Shown here piece by piece: positions 56,452 to 64,000 of a stretch of 64,000 bases of DNA. The notes beneath the pieces were generated by a model. The model saw nothing but the letters and a program-made list of their open reading frames with translations. It was not told the DNA's origin and did not search any database. Source of the DNA: Streptomyces sp. NBC_01497. GTDB lineage: Bacteria > Actinomycetota > Actinomycetes > Streptomycetales > Streptomycetaceae. Position 1 is the first letter of the stretch. Every line of letters begins with the position of its first letter. Where the stretch lies: assembly GCF_036250695.1 (NCBI RefSeq), contig NZ_CP109428.1:1-64000 (forward strand), in the 5' to 3' direction. The position numbers were made by a program, and so were the translations under genes.

Positions 56452-56494
56452 CGTGAAGGGGTCCACGGGCACCATGCCCGCGGACCCCTTCACG
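56452..56494. terminator. strong bidirectional terminator
   Basis: CGTGAAGGGGTCC (56452-56464) pairs perfectly with GGACCCCTTCACG (56482-56494); the loop itself folds further (CGGGCA/TGCCCG around CCA), so the hairpin has about 19 pairs with one mismatch. It lies between the convergent Bax-inhibitor and DUF4287 genes. Confidence 0.85.
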
Positions 56495-56600
56495 TCATGC
56501 ACGTATCCGCGTCCGCCTTCGACAATCTCCCCGGCGTCACCGGCGGCGGGCACCCGAGCGGATGTCGCCCCGGCCCGTCCCGGCGCGCAAGGGACCCTGG

Positions 56601-56831
56601 TCAAAGCAGACGGCGCGCCGCCCGCCTCAGGTCGTGCTCATGGACGATCGCCTTCGCATACCCGTACGAGAGGTCGTGCTCGCCACGCAGCCAGCTCACC
56701 TTCTCCTCGAAGCGGACAAGCGCCGGACCTTCATCGAGCAAACACAGCCACTCCGAGACGCCCCGGCCGGTGCACTGCGGAATGTGGGAGAGCAGATTGC
56801 GATGGGTCTCTTCGGAAAACTCAAAAGACAT
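56601..56831 (-). CDS. DUF4287-type small protein
   Basis: 76 residues from ATG 56831 (MSFEFSEETHRNLLSHIPQC). The motif TGRGVSEWLCLLDEGPAL, then FEEKVSWLRGEHDLSYGYAK and AIVHEHDLRRAARRLL, matches the DUF4287 family (about 70-75 residues), with the conserved helical G(H/Y)AKAI segment. Function unknown; widespread on actinobacterial chromosomes. A longer frame upstream is Arg-rich and unlike the family. Confidence 0.85.
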   Translation of the reverse strand: MSFEFSEETHRNLLSHIPQCTGRGVSEWLCLLDEGPALVRFEEKVSWLRGEHDLSYGYAKAIVHEHDLRRAARRLL

Positions 56832-56979
56832 CGGCGCCTCCGGACGCGTCGCGTACTGGTGCAGCGGCGCCCGCCTGCGGAGCAACCGTAAACGACACCG
56901 TGCCTGAATGGTCACCCGAAGGCAACCGTCCCGGCCCCTTTCTCACCGGTAGTTGGATTGATCACAAACGTTGTTGACA

Positions 56980-58100
56980 CTAGAGGTTGCTCAGGTTGGT
57001 GCGGATGTGGGTATGTCGCAGTGGGCAGATGGGGCAGGCCCCGGTCCATGTCGCGAGGGCGATCTGTAGCTCGCGGACACTGAGGTGGAGGCTCTGGCCG
57101 CCGCCGTGCCTTCGGGGCTCCGGCCGGCCGTTGCAGGGCGCCAAAGGCGTGGGCGACGGAGACGAGGGTGGCATGGTGGTGCCGGCCGCTCCAGCTGCTG
57201 CCCTCGAAGTGGGCCGGGCCCAAGGCCTCTTTCATCCCGCGGTAGTCGTGTTCGGTACGCCCGTGGAGCTTGACGAGGCAGGCCTGAGTGGTCAGCGGGG
57301 TGTCGGCGGGCAGGTCCGAGGGCCAGAATCGGACAGGTTCTCCTGGTCGGGTTACTGGGCCGGGAGCCAGTACTCGGATAATCCCGGGCCGTCGGCGGCC
57401 TGGCCGGCCTCGCGTCCGGCAGAGCGGATCCGCAAGGCCACGAACCGTGGGTACATCGCTTGGAGCTGCGGCCGATGCCGGGCTGGGAGGCCTCACGCCA
57501 TTGCACCGACTTCGCCGCCCTGCGTCCAGCGGCCACGGCCAACTGCTTGACCGAGTACGGCTTGTCCGGTACTTCACAGGTGGTGGGCGTCCACTCCCGG
57601 AGTGCGGCTCGGTGACCGTTGCGGCTTCGCCGGGGTGGGCCGGCATGGTGGTCGAGATACCCGCCACGTAGTTGACGCCGCAGGCCCCGCACGCCGAGGT
57701 GGAGGGCCGCAGCATTACCGTATCCGGCATCCACGACGGCCAGCGGCACCTCAATGCCCCACAAGCGGGTTTCTCCGCGCATGACGAGCGTGAGCTGCCA
57801 TTTCCCCCACATGCCCGACGTCGTCGACGATCTCACAGGCAGTCGATCTCGGCGGCTTCCTCATCGGGGGCCATTGCCCTCTTCGCGAGGCGGAGCACCA
57901 TCGAGGCGGCAAGTTTCTCGCCGAGCAGGGCGCCGCCCTGGCGAGTGGAGCGACGCCGCGCAGCCTACGATTGTGCAGCCAGGTCTCGAGGCGTCTGCCA
58001 CTGCTGGGCCTGGTAGCTCGTCAGCGGCACCACGAACCCGCGGTTGGTCAGCTCCAACAAGCGCGAAAAATACCGGGAACATCTCCATCAGTTGAGTCCG
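56980..58100 (-). pseudogene. degenerate IS701-family transposase
   Basis: Minus-strand pieces in several frames: SGMWGKWQLTLVMRGETRLW, GIEVPLAVVDAGYG, SVKQLAVAAGRRAAKSVQWR, DLPADTPLTTQACLVKLHGR, DYRGMKEALGPAHFEGSSW, SVRELQIALATWTGACPICP. This is an IS701-type (NF-like) transposase with a C-terminal cysteine pair, distinct from the intact IS701 at 62 kb. Four or more frameshifts. Confidence 0.75.
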
Positions 58101-58149
58101 GGATCGGTTGGCCTGGCGGTCTTAGATTCAACTGGCGAGAGCAACAGTG

Positions 58150-58396
58150 CTGGTTGAGGGCGGTATATGCGGCGAGAGTGGGTCGGCCGAGAGTGCCGGA
58201 GCAGATGAAGGCCGAATTGTCGCGCCAGTACAGGGCTGGGGAGTCGATCAGTGCCATCTTGAGGCAGACCGCCAAGCCGCCCGGATCAGTCTTCAGCGCC
58301 CTCAAGCACCACGGGGAACTCGCTCCCGTGCCACGCAGGACACGCGCCGACAGCCTGACCAGTGGCGAGCGGGAGGGCCTTGACCCCGAACCCTGA
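58150..58396 (+). pseudogene. IS30-type N-terminal fragment
   Basis: Reads VRAVYAARVGRPRVPEQMKA, ELSRQYRAGESISAIL, and DSLTSGEREGLDPEP, similar to the N-terminus of IS30-family transposases in Streptomyces. It is cut by the IS3-type element beginning near 58375. Confidence 0.5.
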
Positions 58397-59674
58397 ATAC
58401 GGGTTATGCGGCTGGTGCCAGCGTAGTTGGTGTGAGGTGGCGGGCGTTCTCGAAGGCGATCGGTGATCGTTGTCCGAGGCGGGAGTGTCGGCGTCGGGTG
58501 TTGTAGCGGTGGAGCCATCTGAAGGCGTCGAGTCGGGCCTGGCGTTCGTCGGGCCAGCTCTTTCGTCCCTGCAGTGTCTCGCGTTTGAAGGTCGTGTTGA
58601 AGGACTGGGCGAGTGCGTTGTCTGCGCTGGACCCGACCGCGCTCATGCTTCGCTGAACCCCTGCTGACCTGCAGGCTTCGGCGAAGGCCCTGCTCGTGTA
58701 CTGGGCTCCGTGGTCGGTGTGCATGATTGATTCGGCGAGGCTGCCGCGGGTGCGGACCGCCGCGGCCAGAGCGTCGGTGGCGAGATCCGCGCGCATGTGG
58801 TCTGCAATGGCCCAGCCGGCCAGACGGCGTGAGGCGAGGTCGATGACGGTCGCCAGGTAGCAGAATCTCCCGCCGTCGATGGGCAGGTAGGTGATGTCGC
58901 CCACGTACTTCGTGCTGGGTTTCTCGGCGCTGAAGTCGCGGCCGATAAGGTCCGGTGCTTTGGCCGCGGCCGGGTCGGGGACGGTGGTGCGGTGCCGGCG
59001 TCGCAACCGGACCCCTTCGAGCCCGGACGCCCGCATAATCCTGGCGACCTTCTTGTGGTTGACCGCCTCACCGCTCGTCTCGCGGAGCTCGGCGGTGATT
59101 CTCGGAACTCCGTAGGTGCCGTCCGATTCTTGGTGCACCACCCGTATCCGGGCGGCCAGTTGTGCGTCGGCCGCCTGCCGGGCAGCTCGGGCCTCGGCTG
59201 TCCGGCGCCAGTAGTAAAGGCTCGAGCGGCTCACGCCGAGGATGCTGCACAGCCGCTTCACGCCGTAGCGGCGGTGGAGGTCGGCGACGCACTGGAAGCG
59301 GTTCACCAGCGCGTCTCCCCGGCGAAATACTTCGCCGCTTTGCGGAGGATCTCGCGTTCCTCCTCCAGCTCGCGGATCTTCTTCCGCAGAGCCGCGTTCT
59401 CCGCTTCCAGCGGGGCCGGCGGCTGGGCCGGTTCCTGCGTCCGGCATCCCCGCGGACGGCTTGCTCCGGCAACCCTCACCCAGTTCCGCAAGGTCTCTGG
59501 ATTGATCCCCGGATCGGCGGCGACCGACCTGATCGTCGCGTCGGGCCGCGACTCGTACAGCGCGACCGCGTCCGCCTTGAACCCCGGCGGGCAGTTCTTC
59601 ATGACCACGAGATGTCCGTTCTCAGATCCGCAGGATCCAGTGTCTCGTGTGTCCAACATCAGGGGTCAAGGCCC
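58375..59674 (-). mobile_element. IS3-family insertion sequence
   Basis: Perfect 13-bp ends GGGCCTTGACCCC (58375-58387) and its complement (59662-59674). Contains overlapping orfA and orfB on the minus strand. No clear target duplication was found, so the flanks may have rearranged; the outer bases could also be flank, with the element starting at TGACCCC. Confidence 0.85.
58404..59602 (-). CDS. IS3-family transposase OrfAB (frameshift fusion)
   Basis: orfA (start 59602, stop 59303) has KADAVALYESRPDATIRSVA, the helix-turn-helix and the leucine-zipper-like ALRKKIRELEEEREILRKAA. orfB (58404 to about 59310) has the HTH_21 segment VNRFQCVADLHRRYGVKRLC and the integrase core: Asp in TKYVGDITYLPIDGGRFCYL, Asp in SIMHTDHGAQYTSRAF, Glu replaced region SFNTTFKRETLQGRKSW (catalytic Glu in FKRE). 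The frames overlap at the KAAKYFAGE end of orfA, so a -1 shift makes the fusion. No internal stops. Confidence 0.88.
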
Positions 59675-60426
59675 GGCGATGGTTGGGTTCGACCAGGCCC
59701 GGATCGTGGCCTGCGCACGGTTCACGGCCCGCTGCTCCTCTGACACGTTTGTCCCATCGACCTGGGTAGGACGTGCGCACGGCCGATCCGGCACCTGGTA
59801 TCTCTCTATCCACCCTGCAGCCCGATCTCTGCTGAGGCGAGGGCCGCACCGCTGACAGCCTATCGAACCTCAACGTCCAGCAGTCCGACAGCGGTTCGCG
59901 ACGATGTACGCAGCCCTCATCGATGTACCCCACCTCGAACGCGGCCTGCTCCAGCCTTCCGACATCCACCGCCCTCCGCCGAATCGATCGCACCGAACCG
60001 ATCCGAGCAAAGCCGCCAGCGAGCACCCGCCTCCAGCGATACGAGCTCAAACCACCGAGAGAGGGAAGACCATATGAGAAGAACGGAGATCAGCGACAAC
60101 ACGGCCCGAGACGCACCCACACGGCAGGCAGGCAGCATCACCTGAGACCGATGGCATACCTCACCGCGACAGCAGCAACGTCACCCGAGACCAGCAGCGA
60201 ATCCACCAGGGTTATCTGAGACAACGAGAACGTCACATGAGACGGCCAAAACGCTCGCGGGACCGGAGCACAGGAAGGCCGTTCGCCGAACCACCGCGAG
60301 AGACGGTTGAGCGAACGGCTCCTCTGCATGCAGTACCGCCTCTAGGCTCCCTGACCTACAGTTTCGAAGTTGAGGGAGGGATCCTCAACGGTCTCCGGAG
60401 CTGCACGATGGAGACTAGATGATCGG
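59675..60426. other. spacer with a cluster of short direct repeats
   Basis: No gene is supported. Four copies of TCACxTGAGAC-like repeats lie at 60138-60148, 60181-60191, 60212-60222 (TTATCTGAGAC) and 60233-60243, 43, 31 and 21 bases apart. Such arrays occur at the ends of some large IS elements; the transposase is gone. Confidence 0.45.
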
Positions 60427-60828
60427 TCAGCGCGACCTTCCGGCCTGCTGATTACCGGTCGGCTTCCGTGTCGGGCGCGTCGTACCAGAACTTGTTCCCG
60501 CCGCAGGCCCTTGATTATGCGCGCCTCGCTGAGCGGTCGCTCGAGCCCGCTCTGAAAGCCTTTTCATAGTCGCCTCGTCTGCATCCATCACTCTCTTCTG
60601 CGATTTTCCGTCAATGCCACCGGTTGCAGCCATGCGGTTCCACTCCTGGGGACTGGGGTGCTGTCCCGGTTGGGGTTGCAAATTCTGTAGCTCATTAACG
60701 TAGGCCTTATGTTCTGCCGACGTTTCGGGGCTCCTGAGCCTTACGGGATTCTGAACAGTCGCGCCCGCAGTCGACTTCGTCTTCAGGTGACCCATTTTCT
60801 TGAAAGGGTCTGGTTTATCAGTGGGCAT
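60427..60828 (-). CDS. small disordered protein with basic C-terminus (tail family member 7)
   Basis: 133 residues, ATG 60828 with AAGGAAG about 9 bases upstream. N-terminus MPTDKPDPFKKMGHLKTKST; middle 35-95 is partly helical (AEHKAYVNELQNLQPQPGQH, PSPQEWNRMAATGGIDGKSQ, KRVMDADEATMKRLSERARA); the last 35 residues are Gly/Ser/Thr/Pro/Arg/Asn-rich and end in QQAGRSR. GC about 55%, below its neighbours. No family recognised. It matches the tail plan of the other six. Confidence 0.68.
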   Translation of the reverse strand: MPTDKPDPFKKMGHLKTKSTAGATVQNPVRLRSPETSAEHKAYVNELQNLQPQPGQHPSPQEWNRMAATGGIDGKSQKRVMDADEATMKRLSERARATAQRGAHNQGPAAGTSSGTTRPTRKPTGNQQAGRSR

Positions 60829-61170
60829 TTGAATATCTTCCTTCTGTGCGATAAGGGTTGAGTCTGCGCTCTGAGGCAGAGATAGCCTCGGCCTCTTGCC
60901 CTTTTGTAAGGCATTTGCCTATTTGGTTAGACGGTCCGTGTGGCCAGATGGTTCAGCTTCGGTCTGGGCCCCTGCCGAACACAACATCACTCCGCCGCTG
61001 AATTGATGGAGTGACGCCGGAACAGCTCGCCTCACACCAGCCTGCTGGCCCTGGTACCTCCTGCGAGGGACACGCCCGACCGACGGTGAGAGGGCCCAGC
61101 GAGGAGGGATGGGGTCGCAAGGAGCCGTCCGTCTCAAGGACCGGAGTCGAAGCGTGAGGCTACTGCCGCT
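60829..61170. other. spacer before the intact IS5
   Basis: About 340 bp with no supported gene; the part next to 60828 is AT-richer and should hold the promoter of the minus-strand gene. Confidence 0.4.
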
Positions 61171-61174
61171 CTAA

Positions 61175-62040
61175 GACCGTGTCCTACATGGCGAGTTGGG
61201 GTAGACCGCGCGTGTATGGGGCGTGGGCGATGGGACTGGATTGTTCCGGTCGGTTTGTGGGAGATCGCGGAGTCGGTGCTGCCGCCAGCGCGTGTGCGGC
61301 CGCAGGGCGGCAGGGTGGCGAATATCGACGATGAGGCGGTCTTCGCCGCGATCATCTACGTGCTGGTCAGCGGCTGCGCTTGGTGTGCGTTGCGACCGTG
61401 CTTCGGAGTGTCGGAGTCGACCGTGCACCGCCGGTTCGTCATCTGGTCCCGCGCCGGTGTCTGGGGCCGGCTGCACCAGAGAGTTCTGCAACTCCTCGGC
61501 GAACAGGGCCTGGTCGACCTGTCCCGGGCAGTCCTGGACTCGGCGCACGCACGCGCTAAAAAAGGGGGCGAACTTGCAGGTCCGAGCCCCGTGGACCGTG
61601 GTAAGCACGGTTCCACAATGCATGTCCTGTCGGATGCGGACGGACTGCCCCTACGCGTCGGGCTCTCCGCGGCCAACACCCACGACAGCCTCGGCCTGAA
61701 GCCGATGCTGTCCCATTTCCACATGGGACACGAATCCCACGCAGCCCAGTCCAAGCCTCAGCGTCTCCATGCCGACAAAGCGTCCGACATCCCCCACCCG
61801 CGGAAATGGTTGTGGGGCAAACACATCGGCATCCGTATCGCCCGCAAAGGAACCGAGTCCAGCGAACGATTAGGGCGCCGCAGGTGGGTGATCGAGCGGA
61901 CGATGTCATGGCTGACGGGTTACCGCAGACTCAGCCCCCGATACGAACGCCAACCGGCAACTACCTGGCCTTTTCTCGGCCTCGCCGCAGCCCTCTGCTG
62001 CTACAAACGACTCATTAAACTCACCATGTAGGACGCGGTC
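61175..62040 (+). mobile_element. intact IS5-family insertion sequence, copy C
   Basis: 866 bp. Ends GACCGTGTCCTACATGGCGA (61175) and TCACCATGTAGGACGCGGTC (62040) form an inverted repeat with two mismatches. TAA lies on both sides (61172-61174, 62041-62043). It is the functional relative of the broken copies at 43.1, 47.7 and 50.5 kb. An IS701 element sits 3 bp beyond its right end. Confidence 0.9.
61216..62031 (+). CDS. IS5-family transposase, full length
   Basis: 271 residues in one frame: N-terminal GRGRWDWIVPVGLWEIAESV, IIYVLVSGCAWCALRPCFGV, STVHRRFVIWSRAGVWGRLH, catalytic Asp in RAVLDSAHARAKKGGELAGP, second Asp region in KPQRLHADKASDIPHPRKWL, and Glu in SERLGRRRWVIERTMSWLTG followed by YRRLSPRYERQPATTWPFLG. 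The A6G5 run after ARAKK is in frame here, while copies A and B are shifted around it. Probably active. Confidence 0.93.
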   Translation: MGRGRWDWIVPVGLWEIAESVLPPARVRPQGGRVANIDDEAVFAAIIYVLVSGCAWCALRPCFGVSESTVHRRFVIWSRAGVWGRLHQRVLQLLGEQGLVDLSRAVLDSAHARAKKGGELAGPSPVDRGKHGSTMHVLSDADGLPLRVGLSAANTHDSLGLKPMLSHFHMGHESHAAQSKPQRLHADKASDIPHPRKWLWGKHIGIRIARKGTESSERLGRRRWVIERTMSWLTGYRRLSPRYERQPATTWPFLGLAAALCCYKRLIKLTM

Positions 62041-62043
62041 TAA

Positions 62044-63415
62044 TACTGCAACGACACTCCGTGACGCGGTGCGTTCCTCGTCGTTGAACTCTTCATGCAG
62101 GAGGATATAGCTGACGGTTGGTCAGGTGCGTTCGGTGACTTCGTGGCGCGGTTCGCGGGGCGCTTCGGGCCGGTGGAGCCGAGGCGACGGATGGTGTCCT
62201 ACCTGCGGGGACCGCTGAGTGAGGCGGAGCGCAAGAACGGCTGGACGCTGGCTGAGGGCGCCGGGGACACGGGTCCCCAGGGGATGCAGCGGCTGTTGAA
62301 CCACTACCTGTGGGACGCGGATGCCCTGCGCGACGACGTCCGTGACGCGGTGGTGGAGCACCTCGGGGATCCCGTGCGGGGTGTGCTGATTCTTGACGAG
62401 ACGGGATTCCTGAAGAAGGGGGTCCGGTCCGCGGGGGTGGGCCGGCAGTACTCGGGGACTGCCGGCCGGATCGAGAATTCGCAGATCGGGGTGTTCCTGG
62501 CCTATGGCTCCGACCGGGGGCGGGCGTTGATCGACCGGGAGCTGTACCTGCCGAAGGACTGGACATCGGATCGTGAGCGCTGCCGGGCGGCGGGTATCAG
62601 TGACGAGGTCGAGTTCGCCACCAAGCCGGATATGGGCTTACGCATGCTGCAGCGTGCCGTTGATTCCGGTATTCCCTTCGGGTGGGTGACCGCGGACGAG
62701 GTATACGGCCAGACGAGCCGCCTGCGGATGTGGCTGGAGGAACACAATATCCCTCATGTTCTCGCGGTCCCGAAATCACAGATGGTCATGACCATGGGAT
62801 TCTTCGGCCAGGCCCGCGCCCACCAGCTGGTCAGCGAGCTTTGTGACGGTGCGTGGACACGCCTGAGCTGCGGCGGGGGCGCCCACGGCCCGCGCGAGTA
62901 TGACTGGGCAGCGGTACCCATCAGGCCCTGGCGGCGAGAAGGCTGGGGCCACTGGCTGCTGGCACGGCGCAGCCTCACGGATCCCACGGACATCGCCTAC
63001 TACATCTGCTTCTGCCCGGCCGGGACTTCGCTGGAAGAGCCTGTCCGAGTCGCGGGATCGAGGTGGATGATCGAGGAGTGCTTCCAGAGCGCGAAGAACG
63101 AAACGGGACTCGATCACAACCAAGTCGGCGGCTACATCGCGTGGTATCGGCACATAACCCTCTCCATGGCCGCCCTTGCCTTTCTCGCCATCCTGCGGGC
63201 AGAGGCAAAAAAGGAGGGCCGCATACCGGCCGCGATCAATCCCTCATCCCCGTGACCATGAACGAGGCCCGACGAATCTTCAATCGCATCTCTTCTCCTA
63301 TTCGCCACAGCATCCAGCACCTGCTCGCCTAGTCTCTATGGCGAAGAAGAAGCCAAGCCCGGGCCCGCATCAGCCACTACAGACGCAGAGGACATCACGG
63401 AGTGTCGTTGCAGTA
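62044..63415 (+). mobile_element. IS701-family insertion sequence with CTAA duplication
   Basis: 1372 bp. The outermost 21 bases are perfect inverted repeats (62044-62064, 63395-63415; start TACTGCAACGACACTCCGTG). CTAA occurs directly on both sides (62040-62043, 63416-63419). The left copy overlaps the last base of the IS5 right end, so IS701 inserted exactly at the IS5 boundary. Confidence 0.92.
62095..63255 (+). CDS. IS701-family transposase, C-terminus frameshifted
   Basis: 386 residues: FVARFAGRFGPVEPRRRMVS, YLRGPLSEAERKNGWTLAEG, MQRLLNHYLWDADALRDDVR, catalytic Asp in VRGVLILDETGFLKKGVRSA, second Asp in FGWVTADEVYGQTSRLRMWL, Glu in GSRWMIEECFQSAKNETGLD. After LRAEAKKEG the frame changes at an A6 run (63208-63214); continuing in the +1-related frame to 63332 gives PVTMNEARRIFNRISSPIRH, the normal family end. 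So the last ~45 residues are altered, with the catalytic residues complete; activity uncertain. Confidence 0.88.
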   Translation: MQEDIADGWSGAFGDFVARFAGRFGPVEPRRRMVSYLRGPLSEAERKNGWTLAEGAGDTGPQGMQRLLNHYLWDADALRDDVRDAVVEHLGDPVRGVLILDETGFLKKGVRSAGVGRQYSGTAGRIENSQIGVFLAYGSDRGRALIDRELYLPKDWTSDRERCRAAGISDEVEFATKPDMGLRMLQRAVDSGIPFGWVTADEVYGQTSRLRMWLEEHNIPHVLAVPKSQMVMTMGFFGQARAHQLVSELCDGAWTRLSCGGGAHGPREYDWAAVPIRPWRREGWGHWLLARRSLTDPTDIAYYICFCPAGTSLEEPVRVAGSRWMIEECFQSAKNETGLDHNQVGGYIAWYRHITLSMAALAFLAILRAEAKKEGRIPAAINPSSP

Positions 63416-63435
63416 CTAACCTCGATCTTTCTTGA

Positions 63436-63462
63436 GGGTCCGCCGACGGAGTCGGCGGACCC
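63436..63462. terminator. rho-independent terminator
   Basis: 12-bp perfect stem GGGTCCGCCGAC (63436-63447) / GTCGGCGGACCC (63451-63462), 3-base loop, followed by TTTT. It lies 16 bp beyond the IS701 duplication and before the IS1380 fragment, oriented to stop plus-strand transcription. Confidence 0.9.
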
Positions 63463-63577
63463 TTTTGCTTTCCGGTGCTGATGCCGGGCAGGCCGGTGGC
63501 CCGGCTGTCGCGTCGGGTGGGCGCCGGGTTCCACTGCCCGGGCGGGTGATGCTGCCGCAGGGACGATGGGTTGCCAG

Positions 63578-64000
63578 TCAGCCGGGGTCAGGCAGGAGCG
63601 CGAGCCGTTCAAGGGCGGCGGTGATCTCGCCGGTCCAGGGCCAGTGCCGGGCGAGGCGGAGAATCCTGCGCCGGTCGGTGGTGACAAGCTCGCCGGCTGC
63701 GGAGAACAGGCGAAACCGCAATCGACGCGGTTCCCAGAGCCTCGCCCGGCCGGTCAGCGCGAGCATGGGCATCCAGGCCAGCGGGTCGAGCGCGATCTGG
63801 ACGATCTCCATCCAGACCCGGTTCTGGGCGGTGTCGTGCAGGGGCAGGTTGCGCAGGCCGGTGGCCCGGGCGGCCCGGATCCGGTCCTCGGCCCGTGCCC
63901 GGAGCCGGTGGCGCAGCTCGAGCTCGGCGATCGGCCGGCCGGTGGTGTTGGTCGCGAAGCACGTGATCCGCATGCCGTCCGCGTCCGTGATCCTCAACTG
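63578..64000 (-). CDS. IS1380-family transposase, C-terminal part (runs off the window)
   Basis: At least 141 residues ending at 63578: MRITDADGMRITCFATNTTG, PIAELELRHRLRARAEDRIR, TGLRNLPLHDTAQNRVWMEI, LDPLAWMPMLALTGRARLWE, FRLFSAAGELVTTDRRRILR, LARHWPWTGEITAALERL. It matches the same region of the IS1380 remnant at 39.4-40.3 kb but without its frameshifts. The N-terminal two-thirds lies beyond 64000. The element's right end should be close to 63475-63500. Confidence 0.88.
   Translation of the reverse strand, partial: QLRITDADGMRITCFATNTTGRPIAELELRHRLRARAEDRIRAARATGLRNLPLHDTAQNRVWMEIVQIALDPLAWMPMLALTGRARLWEPRRLRFRLFSAAGELVTTDRRRILRLARHWPWTGEITAALERLALLPDPG

Noticed and set aside
59622..60050. 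142-codon minus-strand frame beside the IS3 element
   Set aside because: Overlaps the IS end and shows only Arg-rich shadow composition.

Overview
The window is high-GC actinobacterial DNA, almost certainly Streptomyces or a close relative, and looks like the outermost ~64 kb of a linear chromosome or large linear plasmid. Bases 1-271 hold at least eight consecutive small palindromes, several with the GCTGCGC-type loop typical of Streptomyces telomeres. A telomere-type superfamily 2 helicase gene comes soon after. No terminal-protein (tap/tpg), replication or partition genes are visible, so chromosome versus plasmid cannot be decided.

Region 1 (1-14.4 kb) is a telomere-linked Tn7-like transposition module. 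After an ankyrin-repeat gene (minus strand) come, all on the plus strand: a DEAH helicase with C-terminal helicase-associated (HA) domains; a 1091-residue protein joining a TniQ-type zinc-finger domain to five HA repeats; a second plain TniQ; a TnsA-like protein whose catalytic acids appear lost; a TnsB-like DDE transposase (D270, D374, E410); a TnsC-like AAA+ ATPase; and a small protein of unknown function. tnsA/tnsB and tnsB/tnsC overlap by GTGA. A repeat array ends in a TGT-type terminus at 13885. Directly beyond it lies the C-terminal quarter of another copy of the telomeric helicase (13886-14372). The simplest reading is that the module carries or captured a telomere and replaced an older chromosome end, cutting that end's helicase gene.

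Region 2 (14.4-28 kb) is accessory but mostly intact. It has a coiled-coil/winged-helix gene split by an IS5/IS427-type insertion (CTAG target duplication); a three-gene recombinase operon (tyrosine recombinase, HTH regulator, and a Cys-rich recombinase-like protein with about 17 CxxC motifs); and a small biosynthetic-type cluster (two ATP-grasp proteins, MFS transporter, EgtD-like histidine methyltransferase, MmyB-type regulator) ending in a P450 gene cut off by a 152-bp MITE.

Region 3 (28-55 kb and 56.9-64 kb) is an IS graveyard, with remnants or copies of ISAs1, IS5 (several groups), ISL3, IS256, IS630, IS1380, IS110, IS3, IS30, IS701 and IS200/IS605, many nested, plus a second 152-bp MITE. 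Scattered among them are seven small, lower-GC, unrelated genes, each with its own ribosome binding site. Their products share one plan: a short N-terminal or central domain (one a deaminase-fold toxin-like domain, one winged-helix-like, one glycine-rich, one made of basic helical repeats) and a disordered Ser/Thr/Pro/Gly/Asn-rich tail ending in basic residues. A separate cytidine-deaminase-like gene lies in the same zone.

Region 4 (55.4-56.9 kb) is a small island of ordinary chromosomal-type genes: a Bax-inhibitor-1 family membrane protein and a DUF4287 protein, converging on a strong bidirectional terminator.
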